Origin: Entamoeba invadens IP1
Lineage: Eukaryota; Evosea; Mastigamoebida; Endamoebidae
Direction: 5' to 3'
Length of the DNA stretch: 28,653 nucleotides
Assembly: GCF_000330505.1 (NCBI RefSeq)
Contig: NW_004440263.1
Location: 319,698-348,350, forward strand
The position numbers were made by a program, and so were the translations under genes. Shown here in pieces: positions 17,647 through 27,326 of this stretch. Position 1 is the first letter of the stretch, and every line of letters starts with the position of its first letter. Under the pieces are notes generated by a model. That model was not told the DNA's origin. It made no database searches and saw only the letters and a program-made list of their open reading frames with translations.

Positions 17647-19680
17647 ATGAGTAACACAAATAATACACCTTCGGGATTTTACGAATTAACAATATGCCTT
17701 TTCAAATTAATTACAGACAGTTTCGATGCTACAGTCAATTTTTATATGTATATTAAACACAATCTGAGCTTTTTTAATTGTAACACTCCTTTATTTGTTC
17801 CTTTTTATAATATGTGTTGTCGTTTGCTCACAAGTTGTACTCAAAATTATTTACACCCAAGTTTTCAAAATTTTCTCCCTTCTATTAATAACACTTCAAC
17901 TACAATTCGTCCAGTACAATTATCTAATGAATCTGACAAAAAAGTTGAAACTCAAGTATCTGCAATTAATCTTCAAAAACCCCGAAGTGAACGATTTTTA
18001 TTTTCGGAAGATATTACAACAATCACAAGTAGTAAAAATCATTCACTCCATGTTATTGGGATCATTCTTTTTATCGTTCTGGAGGTATTTCAAATATTTA
18101 TAAGTGTTCACAGTATCGTAACGGTTGCAAATGCTCAAATTTTATTACTAAAACAATAGAAAAAGAGGTATATTGAAATATAAGCAGTTTAGATATCATA
18201 CAACGGATCAACACAACCACACACATCCCAAACTTTGTGACAAATTAAACAGTATTAAAGAAATAAAATGTGTTGCTGAAAAAACTTCAAAACAACAACT
18301 CCTGGAAAAGCTGTGATAACGTTTGACTATTTCAAATACCCTTTCAGAATGTCTTTGGTAATGAAAATATACAGAAAAAAACAAGAAAACAAAACCCAAT
18401 TTTCAATAACTGAACACTCTAATTATATCAACTATTTTGTAGGTTCAACTTCTAATTGTTCAGTTTTTTGTAATAAAAAGAATTTTTTACAATTGAAAAA
18501 TAATATATAGATAACCATTTGATGTACGGCACATTCAAGTCAAATCCTTATGGTTATTACCAAACTTATACTGTACACATACAACTGAAAAATTTGAAAA
18601 TTTTTTTAACTATTTCATTGTTTATTGAAAAGTAAAAACAAAGAAACATACACTGACATGTTTAAAATGATTATTTATTTTGAAATAGATAATGGTATTG
18701 AATTATTTGGCAATAATACAATAACAATGATAGAATATGAAGTTACAGTTATTGTGGTTTTGAACACTTTAACAAAAATGACTATTAAAGGTTATTATTT
18801 TTATTATGGACAATGTTTGTGGAAATAAATTGCATAAAATTACATGAAAAGTAGATTATATGAGAGTATATTTATAGAACAATTGAAACCGCTCAAATGT
18901 TTGGCTTTTTTCCAGTTGATAAAGTTATATCAGTGTTTAATCAACTCAAAACAAAAATCGTAACAACAAATGATAATGACCTAATAAAACTGTTCGTATA
19001 CTTTGAAGATACTTGGATCAACGGACAATATCCCATTGTTGTGTGAAACCAGTATAAAGAAACAACAAGAACAAACAACTTTTGTGAAAGTTTTCACAGT
19101 TCTTTTATTAAATTGGTTGGAAACATAAAACCAATAGAGTTGGTATGGTTTGATACAATATATGATTATGAAATAATTGAATCAGTCAGATTAAGTAAAC
19201 TAGAGGAGGGCCACAGATAACGCAGAAGAAATAAATTCAGTGAAGTTTCAAAAAGATTGCCGATGTGACAAATACAAACTAAACATTGAAACAGTCTGAT
19301 GAAACTTTCATTATCAATATGATAAATGCACTCGACAAATTTCAAGATGAAACAAAATACGATATTGAAGACAATCATTATTTTGATCAATCGTTCATTG
19401 ATTCGAACGAAGAAAATATTACAAATCGAAGAAAAAAATCATTTAAAAACGGAGTCGAAAAAACGTGCAATATTAAAAGAAAAAAGCAGTAAAAAATCAA
19501 GCGAAAAAACTTCAAGGATTTGGATGATGTTTCAATGTTTGATTTTTTAAAACATGATAGACTACAAACAAGTCTCTCTTTTGATGAAAACAAACCAATT
19601 AAACAAAAAAAAACAAAGAATATATACCCGTATCAAAAAGAAAATATTTTGGCGGTTATAAAAATGAAAGAGTGTAAAAA
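17647..19680 (+). pseudogene. Mutator-like transposase relic with FLYWCH-like zinc finger (MULE-1)
   Basis: The first frame is open from ATG 17647 (MSNTNNTPSGFYELTICLF) to 18159. The protein then continues in other frames. A FLYWCH/WRKY-type zinc-binding region is seen as YKCSQYRNGCKCSNF near 18095-18145 and RYHTTDQHNHTHP near 18195-18230. The transposase core follows. MYGTFKSNPYGYYQ (from 18532) has Tyr at 18535-18537 where family members have the first catalytic Asp. MIEYE (18727-18741) has Glu in place of the second Asp. KGYYFYYGQCLWK (about 18787-18825) has Tyr for the conserved Cys and His. RTNNFCESFHSSF (from 19068) keeps the expected Glu. Basic, lysine-rich pieces end the gene near 19680. 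With frame changes, stops and lost catalytic residues it cannot make an active transposase. It begins 64 bp inside the left TIR, as expected for a compact MULE. Confidence 0.82.
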
Positions 19681-19709
19681 CATTCTAAATAATTGAAAAT
19701 TGTTTTAAA

Positions 19710-19843
19710 TTGTTTAAAATTGTTTTCGGCATCATAAAAAGTTGTGTATAAAAATATTTTACTGAGAATGTTATTGGCATTTCAAATTATTGGAGTTCAA
19801 AAACAAATTTGTCGATGTATATATAGAAACTATCCCAGCCAAA
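19710..19843 (-). repeat. MULE-1 right TIR
   Basis: 134 bp, inverted counterpart of 17446-17582, ending CTATCCCAGCCAAA. Confidence 0.9.
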
Positions 19844-19917
19844 TATTTGGAGCAAAATGTGTGGCACCCATTTAGAAACATATCGACTCTACCATTGATG
19901 ACTAAGACTGTATCGAA

Positions 19918-20153
19918 ATGATAAAACAGAAATATCAAGACGAACTTGAGAACATAAAAACTAATCTTGAACAAGAAAGAAAAGACCACATTAGACCCAC
20001 TTGATAAAAGGGTAGTATGTAAAGAATATTGTTGAAATAACAGTATAAACTAAAACTATTAAGAAGAATACCCAGCTGGCTGAACAAGAAAAGGTCAAGA
20101 CTATAAGGCACTTAAAAGTTGTATCAGAAAAAAATAATGAAAACAAAGCCTGA
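19918..20153 (+). pseudogene. Coiled-coil protein scraps
   Basis: Two short plus-strand pieces in different frames have strong coiled-coil composition: MIKQKYQDELENIKTNLEQE from ATG 19918 to the stop at 20002-20004, and KKNTQLAEQEKVKTIRHLK ending at the stop 20151-20153. They look like leftovers of one larger Glu/Lys-rich protein broken by stops and a frame change. Family unknown. They abut the ClpB relic, which is on the other strand, so the junction near 20160 appears to join two unrelated gene fragments. Confidence 0.4.
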
Positions 20154-20164
20154 ACTTGATGAAA

Positions 20165-21215
20165 AATGGAACAATAACGCAATTGACTATGTTTTTGAAG
20201 TAATATGTTCTTCCTCTTCCATCACATGAGACGCCAGTTATCAAGCACCTAGTGGTGCGGCTTTTTGACTTCATCAAACAGAACAACGTTGAACGTTTTC
20301 TTCTGACTGCCTCTGTCAATTGCCACCCTTGTTGTGTCCAATGTATCCCGTGGCACTTCAATCTGTCGTGAGATGTTGTGTAACTACGTGTATTCACTCG
20401 TGTTGATTCTGACGTCGTTGTTGTTCTTGTCATTAAATAGCCTATTTGCACGTGTTTTTGCAAACTCCATCTTGTCAACACCACTTGGCCCAAGGTACAT
20501 GAGTGACTTGGTTGATTATTTGTCTGAGCAAAGACCACTTCTGCTTTTCAGAATATCATGCCCAACAACTCTTGTGCAACTCGTCACCAAGTTTCAGGAG
20601 TCTTGTCTTCTCGCTATGTGTCATTCTGCTAATTAAAATGCCTGCCCGTTTGCTCTACATTTTCTATCAATTGTGGGCCATTAATAACAATGTTGATGTC
20701 TCTTTTGTTGGTTTTTCAATTCTGTGCAACCTCAAGATCTCTTGTTGTCTTGTTCAACTCTCTCCGCCATCTTCCCAACTATCAGTTGTGTGTCTTTTGT
20801 TTCCAAGTTTTTGATTTCCTCTGGCCGTGAGTTCTTCTATGTGAAGAGTGTTGCTGACACCGTCAACCAAATTGATTGCATTGTTGCGAGTGTAGTAGTC
20901 GTATCTCTTTGACAGCGACGAAGCTGCAACAAAAGCATTTCCGCGACTGTCAGTCCATAAGGGCTTGCTCCTAATGCACTGGCACACAAGACAGTGTGGC
21001 TTTTATCTATGAACAGAATAATTTGGACCTTCGACTCTTTCATTTAAAAAAACAGCATTAAATCGTTCTTCAAACATTCCTTTGTACTGCCATCAGCAAT
21101 CAGTGCACCCATATCAAGTGCAATGAATCTACAATGCAAGTTCGAAGAAACAACATTTTACTTTTTGCTGCCCCAAACATTTCACAACAGTTGTTTTACT
21201 AAAACCAAGTTCAAC
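20165..21215 (-). pseudogene. clpB-like: ClpB/Hsp101 disaggregase pseudogene
   Basis: Reading the minus strand from ~21215 to ~20165 gives, in several frames, the ordered landmarks of a ClpB/Hsp104-type AAA+ disaggregase. The first Walker A is degraded (GFSKTTVVK, near 21190). ALDMGALIA lies near 21110. The first Walker B region is ILFIDKSHTVL near 21010, with Lys for the catalytic Glu. AINLVD lies near 20880 and KTRLLKLGDELHK near 20600. The second Walker A is YLGPSGVDKMEFAKT near 20490, where Asp-Lys-Met replaces the Gly-Lys-Thr core. The second Walker B is VVLFDEVKK near 20280, and GRTYYFKNIV near 20195 is the last landmark. The live enzyme pulls proteins out of aggregates with Hsp70; this copy has frame changes, stops and lost nucleotide-binding residues. 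Both ends are missing and the middle is shortened. It is visibly GC-richer than its surroundings, as expected of a former conserved coding sequence. Confidence 0.85.
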
Positions 21216-21580
21216 AATCGATGGTAAAAAAGACTATTTTTATTCAACAATAAAACATTTTTGTTGTGGTTTTGTTTGAATTTTTTATTTATTTATTGAA
21301 TAGTATTTTTTTAATTTAATACTCCAAATAAAGAATAACAATTTTAACGAAATATTTTTATTTTCAAATACATTAAATATTATTTTAATGACGCATTTTT
21401 AATTGTTTTTAGCACTAAAATAATGTATTAAAATTTAAATTAATAAAATGTTAAAAAGAATAGGTATTTTTACGATAATAATCTCATAACTTGTAATGGT
21501 GAATTATATATTAATCTATAATTTATTTAAAATGTTTTGATTTTAAATTATTTAAAGACCAAAAAACTGAAAATATCAAA
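21216..21580. other. AT-rich upstream region of the BspA-like gene
   Basis: No gene. It presumably carries the promoter of the BspA-like gene. The start context is AAAATATCAAAATG. I could not identify the Entamoeba core promoter elements with any certainty. Confidence 0.4.
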
Positions 21581-22384
21581 ATGCGTGGACTTTCTGGTTA
21601 TCACATCATGATAGTCTCGAAGTACTTCGAAACTATCAAAGACTTTATTAACTTGGAGTTGGTATGCAAGAAGTTTGGTGGTAATATGGAGAAGTTTCAT
21701 TTCAACCCGATTCCGTTAAATTACACAACACTTGGATACTTTCCAAACATCGAAACACTTCACTTGTGGGATAAAAAGGATGAGAATTTTGGCAATGGAT
21801 TTATGATCAACAGAAAAGAAAATAAAGATATTGAAAATGAAGTTGTTTTAAAAAGAGAATTTTATCGAATCATTGTGTGGTTTGATGTTAACTTTGAAAC
21901 TGTTGACAGAAACATTAATCGAAACATCGAGTTTAAGGATGTTATTTACACTCAAAATGATAGAAAGAAGTTTGGTAATAACATACCATCAAGTGTAACA
22001 TCAATTGGTAAATATTGTTTCAGTGGATGCAGTTGTTTGAGCAGTGTTAACATACCATCAAGTGTGACATCAATTGGTGATGAATGTTTTTATGGATGCA
22101 GTAGTTTGAGCAGTGTTAACATACCATCAAGTGTGACATCAATTAATTATTGTTGTTTTTATAAATGCAACGATCTAAGCAGTATAACAATACCATCGAG
22201 TGTGACATCGATTGGTGATGGTTGTTTCTATAAATGTAGTAGTTTAAGCAATATTACAATACCATCAAGTGTGAGATCTATTGGTGCTGAATGTTTTCAT
22301 GGATGCAGTAGTTTGAGCAGTGTTAACATACCATCAAGTGTGACATCTATTGGTGATTATTGTTTTATAAATGCGGTAGTCTGA
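21581..22384 (+). CDS. BspA-type leucine-rich-repeat protein, frameshifted at its end
   Basis: 267 residues from ATG 21581. Residues 1-135 form the N-terminal region typical of Entamoeba BspA-like proteins ([20 protein letters not shown], then LVCKKF), which looks F-box-like in pattern. From residue 135 there are 23-residue repeats of the type [19 protein letters not shown]. Five are complete and a sixth breaks after CF. At about 22363-22370 the T-run is one base shorter than in sister repeats, so the frame shifts and stops at 22384. Restoring the frame would add two and a half repeats and end at a natural TAA at 22534-22536. Such proteins are a large, surface- or interaction-related family in Entamoeba and Trichomonas; no enzymatic role is expected. 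The single lesion is in a homopolymer, so it may be a recent mutation or a sequencing error. No signal peptide or membrane segment is visible. Confidence 0.85.
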   Translation: MRGLSGYHIMIVSKYFETIKDFINLELVCKKFGGNMEKFHFNPIPLNYTTLGYFPNIETLHLWDKKDENFGNGFMINRKENKDIENEVVLKREFYRIIVWFDVNFETVDRNINRNIEFKDVIYTQNDRKKFGNNIPSSVTSIGKYCFSGCSCLSSVNIPSSVTSIGDECFYGCSSLSSVNIPSSVTSINYCCFYKCNDLSSITIPSSVTSIGDGCFYKCSSLSNITIPSSVRSIGAECFHGCSSLSSVNIPSSVTSIGDYCFINAVV

Positions 22385-22510
22385 CAAATATTACAATACC
22401 ATCGAGTGTAACATCAATTGGTTATAGATGTTGTTTCCAAGGTTGTAGTTGTTTAAGTAGCATTACAATACCATCAAGTGTCACATCAATTGGTGATCAA
22501 TGTTTCCCAT
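21983..22510 (+). repeat. 69-bp tandem repeats encoding BspA leucine-rich repeats
   Basis: About eight units of 69 bp (one has 72), each starting ATACCATCAAGTGT or ATACCATCGAGTGT. The repeats are more alike at DNA level than needed for the protein motif, suggesting expansion by unequal exchange. They continue past the premature stop at 22384, showing that the gene once extended to 22536. Confidence 0.9.
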
Positions 22511-22536
22511 CAAATACAGTAGTTTATCGAAATTAA

Positions 22537-23196
22537 TTTACTTGTTACTTAATGTTTATTGTTGTTTGAAAAAAAAATTAATTAAATTATAAATTTTGTT
22601 ATTAATTATTTATTAAAAATAAAAAAGTTGAAAAATCAAATTAAATTATTTAGCAAAATTGATTTAATCAATTTCTTCAAAATATACATGGAGGCTCCGA
22701 AAGCGGCCCCCCTCCCCCACCCACCTCCTGGGAACAGAGATTACTTAAATGTAAGATTGTGTAAAATGGTGAGTATATACCACGTCATTATAAAGATATT
22801 AATAAGTTAATATCAATTATAATTAATAGACATTTAATCATAATAAATATTACTTCTAAATAATAAATTAAATATTTGTAATTGTAGAAATATATTCAAT
22901 TTTTTTTAAATAAGAAAATAAAAAAACCATCAATTTTCATACAGCCATGACAAGGACCCCTTAATGTTCTATAAATAAAACAATATATTAAATAAGTTAA
23001 TTAATTAAAATATATTAAAAATTAATTAATAATTAAATAATTCGAAAGAAATATATAATTAGAAAGTTAATTAAATATATAGTTATTTGATGTTTAAAAT
23101 TAAAATATATAATTAATTTATATTAATTAATAATTTGAAAAAATAATAAATCATAAATAATAATTAATAGATAATTAATATGATAATAAACTGTTT
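22537..23196. other. AT-rich intergenic stretch with a GC-rich islet
   Basis: No supportable gene. At 22691-22735 a short, strikingly GC-rich islet (AAAGCGGCCCCCCTCCC, then CACCTCCTGGGAAC) interrupts ~80% AT sequence. An ATG at 22688 opens a proline-rich frame through it (MEAPKAAPLPHPPPGNRDYL) that leads to GTAAG at 22751, a possible donor site; too little to call a gene. Confidence 0.4.
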
Positions 23197-24175
23197 TTCA
23201 AAAGTCGGTACTGAAATGTCCCGATTTTTTGCATTTATTTTGTTTATTATTTTTGGTAATCGTTTTTTTTGTAATAAATTCGCTTATTTTTTCCAAGTAA
23301 AAAAGAGAAAAACGGTCTTCAAAAAATATTATTTTACTTGAAGAAATTTTAAGCATAAAAAACTTCCATCTAAAATATGAAATAATGGTATTTTTGTTTT
23401 ATAAAAACACACAAATGATCCCAAATGTGCATTTTTTTTTAAAAAAATGATAATTATTATATTTCAATACCTTCAGAGTCAACCCTTTATTTATCAGAAA
23501 AAGAAAAAAATGGCAAAAGCAAAAGCGTTGCTCGAAGAAAATTATGCTTACGGTGCCTTCGCAAAAATAGTTGGAATTTCAAAAACCACAGTATCTGAAT
23601 TAAAAGAGGGGGAGAGGCAAAACCTAAAAAAATGGGTCGACCAGAAAAAGTGTTTAGAGAACATATTCAAATTGTAGTAAAACAAACAATTGATAATCCA
23701 AAACTATTTAAATTATGCATAGAGAATCAAGGAAAATTTATAGGACATTTGCTTTAATTTATTATTATTGGTTTTTAGAACTCAAAATTTTATTATTATT
23801 TGTATTGAAAGAGACCACGAGTTTATTTTTTGTTTAAAATAAAAATTTAACGAAATTGATTTTTAGTATTTTGACATAAATGATTCGGATTCAATTCACT
23901 GAGATGTTTGTTGTTGTGTAATTAGCACAACTATACTGTGTGTGTTGTATAGTAGAATTCCAATTTTTGTCCAATCAAATAACGGGATCGGGTTTTTTGG
24001 AAAAGGTTGGCTAATATGCCAATAAAGTCCCGATATCGTACGAAAATAATTGAACGGGATTGGTATTTTTTCAAAATTAAGTAAATACTTTCGATTTTTT
24101 GTTTTTTAGGAAAAAACAAAAATAAAAAACGGGACTTAAGGAAATTCTATAAATACAGCGGTACAGACTTTTGAA
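23197..24175 (+). mobile_element. Remnant of a mariner/pogo-like element
   Basis: TTCAAAAGTCGGTAC at 23197-23211 is faced by GTACAGACTTTTGAA at 24161-24175 (one mismatch in 15). Inside both ends lie copies of GTCCCG followed by a T-run (23218 and, inverted, near 24130). The interior holds a broken DNA-binding region of a transposase. No clean TA duplication is seen, and the interior is too short for a full transposase, so this is a deleted, non-autonomous copy. Confidence 0.5.
23510..23757 (+). pseudogene. Transposase N-terminal DNA-binding domain relic
   Basis: From ATG 23510 the frame gives MAKAKALLEENYAYGAFAKI and then VGISKTTVSELKEG, a helix-turn-helix of the type found at the start of Tc1/mariner and pogo transposases. 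In the A-run at 23626-23632 the reading changes by one base: the next frame (from 23632) gives MGRPEKVFREHIQIVVKQ and ends at TAA 23755-23757. GRPEK is the AT-hook-like linker that joins the two helix-turn-helix units in these transposases. The DDE catalytic domain is absent. The protein would have bound the element's inverted repeats. Confidence 0.6.
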
Positions 24176-24328
24176 CTATAGTCAGCGAAAAAACCACTTG
24201 TGGAATAAAACCACTTGAATAAATAAAATGGTTCTTTTTTAACAAATTTATCGTTTTGTTTATAGTTTAAGTTTTTTAAAAAATTTATTTTAAGTGTCAA
24301 TTTTACATAAAAAAGAAAGACCACTCTC

Positions 24329-24694
24329 TTCATACTCCGTAGCTTTTGCATTTTTTACTCACAAAATTTTTTCTCATTTTTGTTTTTCTGTTTTTTTTCG
24401 AATATCGAGTGCACCTTTAATCAACAAAATACACTTTTTTTTAGAAAAATGCTTTTACCAAACTTATTTTAGAATTGTGCAAAAAATACAGATTTAAAAA
24501 TTAATCATTATCATTTTATATTTAGAACCAGTCTTTCAATTCCCGATCATTTAAGTCTTCATGGTGTATTATTCAACTATAAAAATGAAAAGTTATCCAG
24601 AATGAACAAAATAACACTGCGATTATTGATTGTTTTAACCAACAGGCATAAACGCCTTTTTACCAAAAAGACAAAAAATACATTAAAAATATTA
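24329..24694 (+). repeat. Dispersed repeat, copy 2
   Basis: Near-identical to 2653-3013. Differences include longer T-runs (two sites), ATAACACTGCG for ATACCACTGTG, and CAAAAAGACAAAAAATAC for CAAACGACAAAAATAC. Beyond 24694 the two copies diverge at once. Confidence 0.9.
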
Positions 24695-25883
24695 CAACTA
24701 AAAAACCCGGTTCTTAACAGAAATAATACACTATTGTCTAAAAAATAAAACCAAAAAGGCAAAAAATACGACTATAACAGATATTTATGATGTATAGTAA
24801 CGGGAAATATTATTAGATGAAACTTGAATATATACAAAACCTCAATCTTAAAAATAATAAAATTATCTGTTAAATTGAAATTTTGACTTTTTCTTTCTTT
24901 TCAGTGTATTAATAATAATATTATAAAGTATAATTTATTTTTTTTTTCAAATACTAATTAATTATATAATAAATAATAGTACAACAATATCTAAAAATAA
25001 AAAAGAACATTAATAACACAAATATCCAAATAAAATAACTATATAAAAATTAATAACAACTATTAATAAATAGTTAAATGAATCTACAAAAAATCACATT
25101 CAAAAAAAAACTATTAATTTATATATTTTTTAATCATTAAATATATTTTTAAAAACAAAGAGAAAAATTGATTGATTTAATTAACTAAAATGATATAAAT
25201 ATGATATATTTAATTATAATACATTAATTTATTATAATATATAAAAAATAAAAAAATGTGTTAATTAAAAAAAGATAATAAAAAAACCAATTATTTATTG
25301 GTACATATTTTAAATCTTATATTGGTATTATTTTTATTTAATGTGTTATTATTTTTAATACATTTTTATACTACTATTATTATATATGTGTTATTAAGTT
25401 TTAATTCAAATTATTGTTTATCACATTTAAATGGTATTATTTATTATTTAGAAATTAAGTTAATTATTATATTGAAATTTATATTGAAAATTGATTTAAA
25501 CCGAACCCACCTTAAGAACAATTCAATTACAAACACTGATTATTTTATTCTTTTCAATTTAATTACTACTATAATTGAAAATTATGGGGTTTTATTTTGT
25601 TTAGCTAAGGACAATAAAACTGTGATATACGTATCAATAATATACTTAATGAGCTTATAAACGTTGAATTTGAAATACATGTATATACTTAGTAGAGGAG
25701 AATGAAATTTTCAAGTACCAAAGTAAATAACAAAAAAGAAATAATAATATTAAAAGCATTTTTGTAAGTCATCATTGTGGTAATGATGTTATACTATTTG
25801 AATACCAACATTTGTATGATTCTAACGATTTAATAATGTGTTTATTGACTAACAGGTGATGGTCATATTAAATTTCTCTAATG
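24695..25883. other. AT-rich intergenic stretch
   Basis: No gene I can support. A long open frame at 25298-25660 encodes a leucine- and isoleucine-rich hydrophobic peptide but has no ATG near its start and reflects the T-rich composition; the last third (DKNTVIYV-like region) is less biased and could be an old exon. Confidence 0.45.
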
Positions 25884-26292
25884 GCTGTTCGGCGACTTAT
25901 GATATGACTGAGAAGTCAACGCCTTTTGAAGTGACTTCTTTAGTTCAAAAAGACTTTATTTAGAACTAAATAACTATTAACTTTAATAAATTATATTATA
26001 TTAATTATAGTCTCAAAAATGTGTAAAAACACAATAGTTGTTATAATTTGTTATATTATAATCATATAAATATAATTTAAAAAATGATTTGAGAAGATAT
26101 AATTGGGACGGTATTGTTTCATTTCCTTTTATAATAATAATTATATTAAATTTATATGGTTTATTTTTTGAATATCTTTGACATGATAAATGGTATTTTG
26201 AATAGTTATTTAACTAAATATTTAGGTCAACAACTTTTAAGACCACTAAAAAGTCGGCGATTTTCAAAGGGACTGTAAAGTCGCCGAACAGC
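25884..26292. mobile_element. ~410-bp miniature inverted-repeat element
   Basis: GCTGTTCGGCGACTT at 25884-25898 is repeated exactly in inverted orientation at 26278-26292. An extra inverted copy of the core (AAAAGTCGGCGATTTT) lies at about 26249-26264. The interior is non-coding. TAATG occurs just outside both ends, but not at matching distances, so the target duplication is unclear. The hairpin at 4807-4893 has related arms. Confidence 0.6.
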
Positions 26293-26492
26293 TATAATGA
26301 TATTTGTATCGTTTATTATGATACATTTTGAATAAAGTTTAGCAATTCAATAGTTATTATATAGTTTACTTAAAATAATTCTGACTTGATATAGTTAAAA
26401 CAATTAATATTTATTATAATTAATACTTTAGGTGTTCAATAGAATTTTTATTACCAAAAATGTGGATTTTTAACACTTAAAAAGTATACAAA

Positions 26493-26600
26493 ATGAGTTT
26501 TTGGGAAATGATTAATAATAACAAGATTATTCAAAATATGTTTTATGACAATTCAAATAAAATAGTAAAAAACTATAAAATTAAACCAGTCTTAGCTTAA
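26493..26600 (+). CDS. Small hypothetical protein
   Basis: 35 residues from ATG 26493 (context ACAAAATGAG) to TAA: MSFWEMINNNKIIQNMFYDN at the N-terminus, then lysine-rich. The start context is good for Entamoeba, but nothing else supports expression. It may be chance. Confidence 0.2.
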   Translation: MSFWEMINNNKIIQNMFYDNSNKIVKNYKIKPVLA

Positions 26601-26817
26601 AAATTCGAATATGAATAACATCGAAGTGGATACTTTTTTGTCCGCCTGATTTAACACATCCAAATAATGCGAAGAATATTCGCATTTGTTGCGTTCTTAA
26701 CAATCTTCTTAAAGTTATTATCTCTTCAAATCATCAGAACATCTAATTCTGCAACTTGTTGAATTCTTAAAGTCGTGTTTAAATGAAACTCGAGACTCTT
26801 TTACTGTTTTTGTTCAA

Positions 26818-27018
26818 TCATATCGGCAACACTACAGAATTTTGACTGTAAATTGTTGTTTGTTTCAACGTCAGGTTGTCTTTTATTTTACCTAAGATCG
26901 CGTCCATACTAATAATATCCGACATGTCATCAAACTGTAAAGCGGATTTAGCAGCGTCAGACAATCTATTCATGTTGTCGTGAACTTTGTCCTCTGTATT
27001 TATTATGAGGCTTTCCAT
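26818..27018 (-). CDS. Hypothetical protein or gene fragment
   Basis: 66 residues from ATG 27018: MESLIINTEDKVHDNMNRLS, then AAKSALQFDDMSDIISMDAI. The helical, non-repetitive composition and balanced residues look like real protein, unlike most frames here. Protein-like pieces continue on the same strand in other frames downstream (VAELDVLM near 26745, then FKKIVKNATNANILR near 26700) and upstream (about 27100-27020), so this may be the best-preserved part of a broken gene. I recognise no family; a helical SNARE-like pattern came to mind but is not supported by any motif. Confidence 0.35.
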   Translation of the reverse strand: MESLIINTEDKVHDNMNRLSDAAKSALQFDDMSDIISMDAILGKIKDNLTLKQTTIYSQNSVVLPI

Positions 27019-27326
27019 TGTATCGGCTTAGTCTTTTAAGCCTTAATCGGGTTATTCAAGTGGCTCACTTATCGGCTATGGTTCTAGCTGCTATTCTACG
27101 TCTCGATATTTTTTCACCTTGTATTGTCAAAGCTTAATGAATTTTATGTATTATTAAAGTTTTTTATTAAAACTATTATAAATATATTTAATGCTTTTAT
27201 ATTATTTTTATAGTTAAATTATAGTAAATATTGCGTATGTAGTATATTAATAGATTATTTCAAGTTCTATAACAAACAATCGTAAAAAACCTAAAAATAA
27301 TTAAAAATAGAACTCAAAAAACAAAA
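27019..27326. other. Intergenic region
   Basis: The first ~100 bp are less AT-rich and may belong to the broken minus-strand gene. The rest is AT-rich and probably carries the promoter for the gene starting at 27327. No other signal seen. Confidence 0.35.

Larger units (their letters stand above)
17446..19843 (+). mobile_element. Mutator-like element MULE-1
   Basis: 2398 bp with long inverted repeats (17446-17582 and 19710-19843) that differ at only a few positions outside their inner ends. Ends begin TTTTGGCTGGGATAGTTTCT on the left and TTTGGCTGGGATAGTTTCTA on the right. Flanking 9-mers TATGTGGAA (17437-17445) and TATTTGGAG (19844-19852) agree at 7 of 9 positions, a plausible aged MULE target duplication. 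The interior is a decayed MULE transposase. TIRs better preserved than the gene suggest that this copy may have moved with a transposase supplied from elsewhere (inference). Confidence 0.85.

Noticed and set aside
20101..20538. 145-codon minus-strand frame as an intact gene
   Set aside because: It is one frame of the ClpB relic: parts of the ClpB sequence (for example GWQLTEAVRR) are in this frame, while the Walker A and Walker B segments are in others.
25298..25660. 120-codon hydrophobic frame as a membrane protein gene
   Set aside because: It begins at TTG with no ATG in its first part, and the Leu/Ile/Phe/Tyr content is what T-rich non-coding DNA gives; kept only as part of an intergenic entry.
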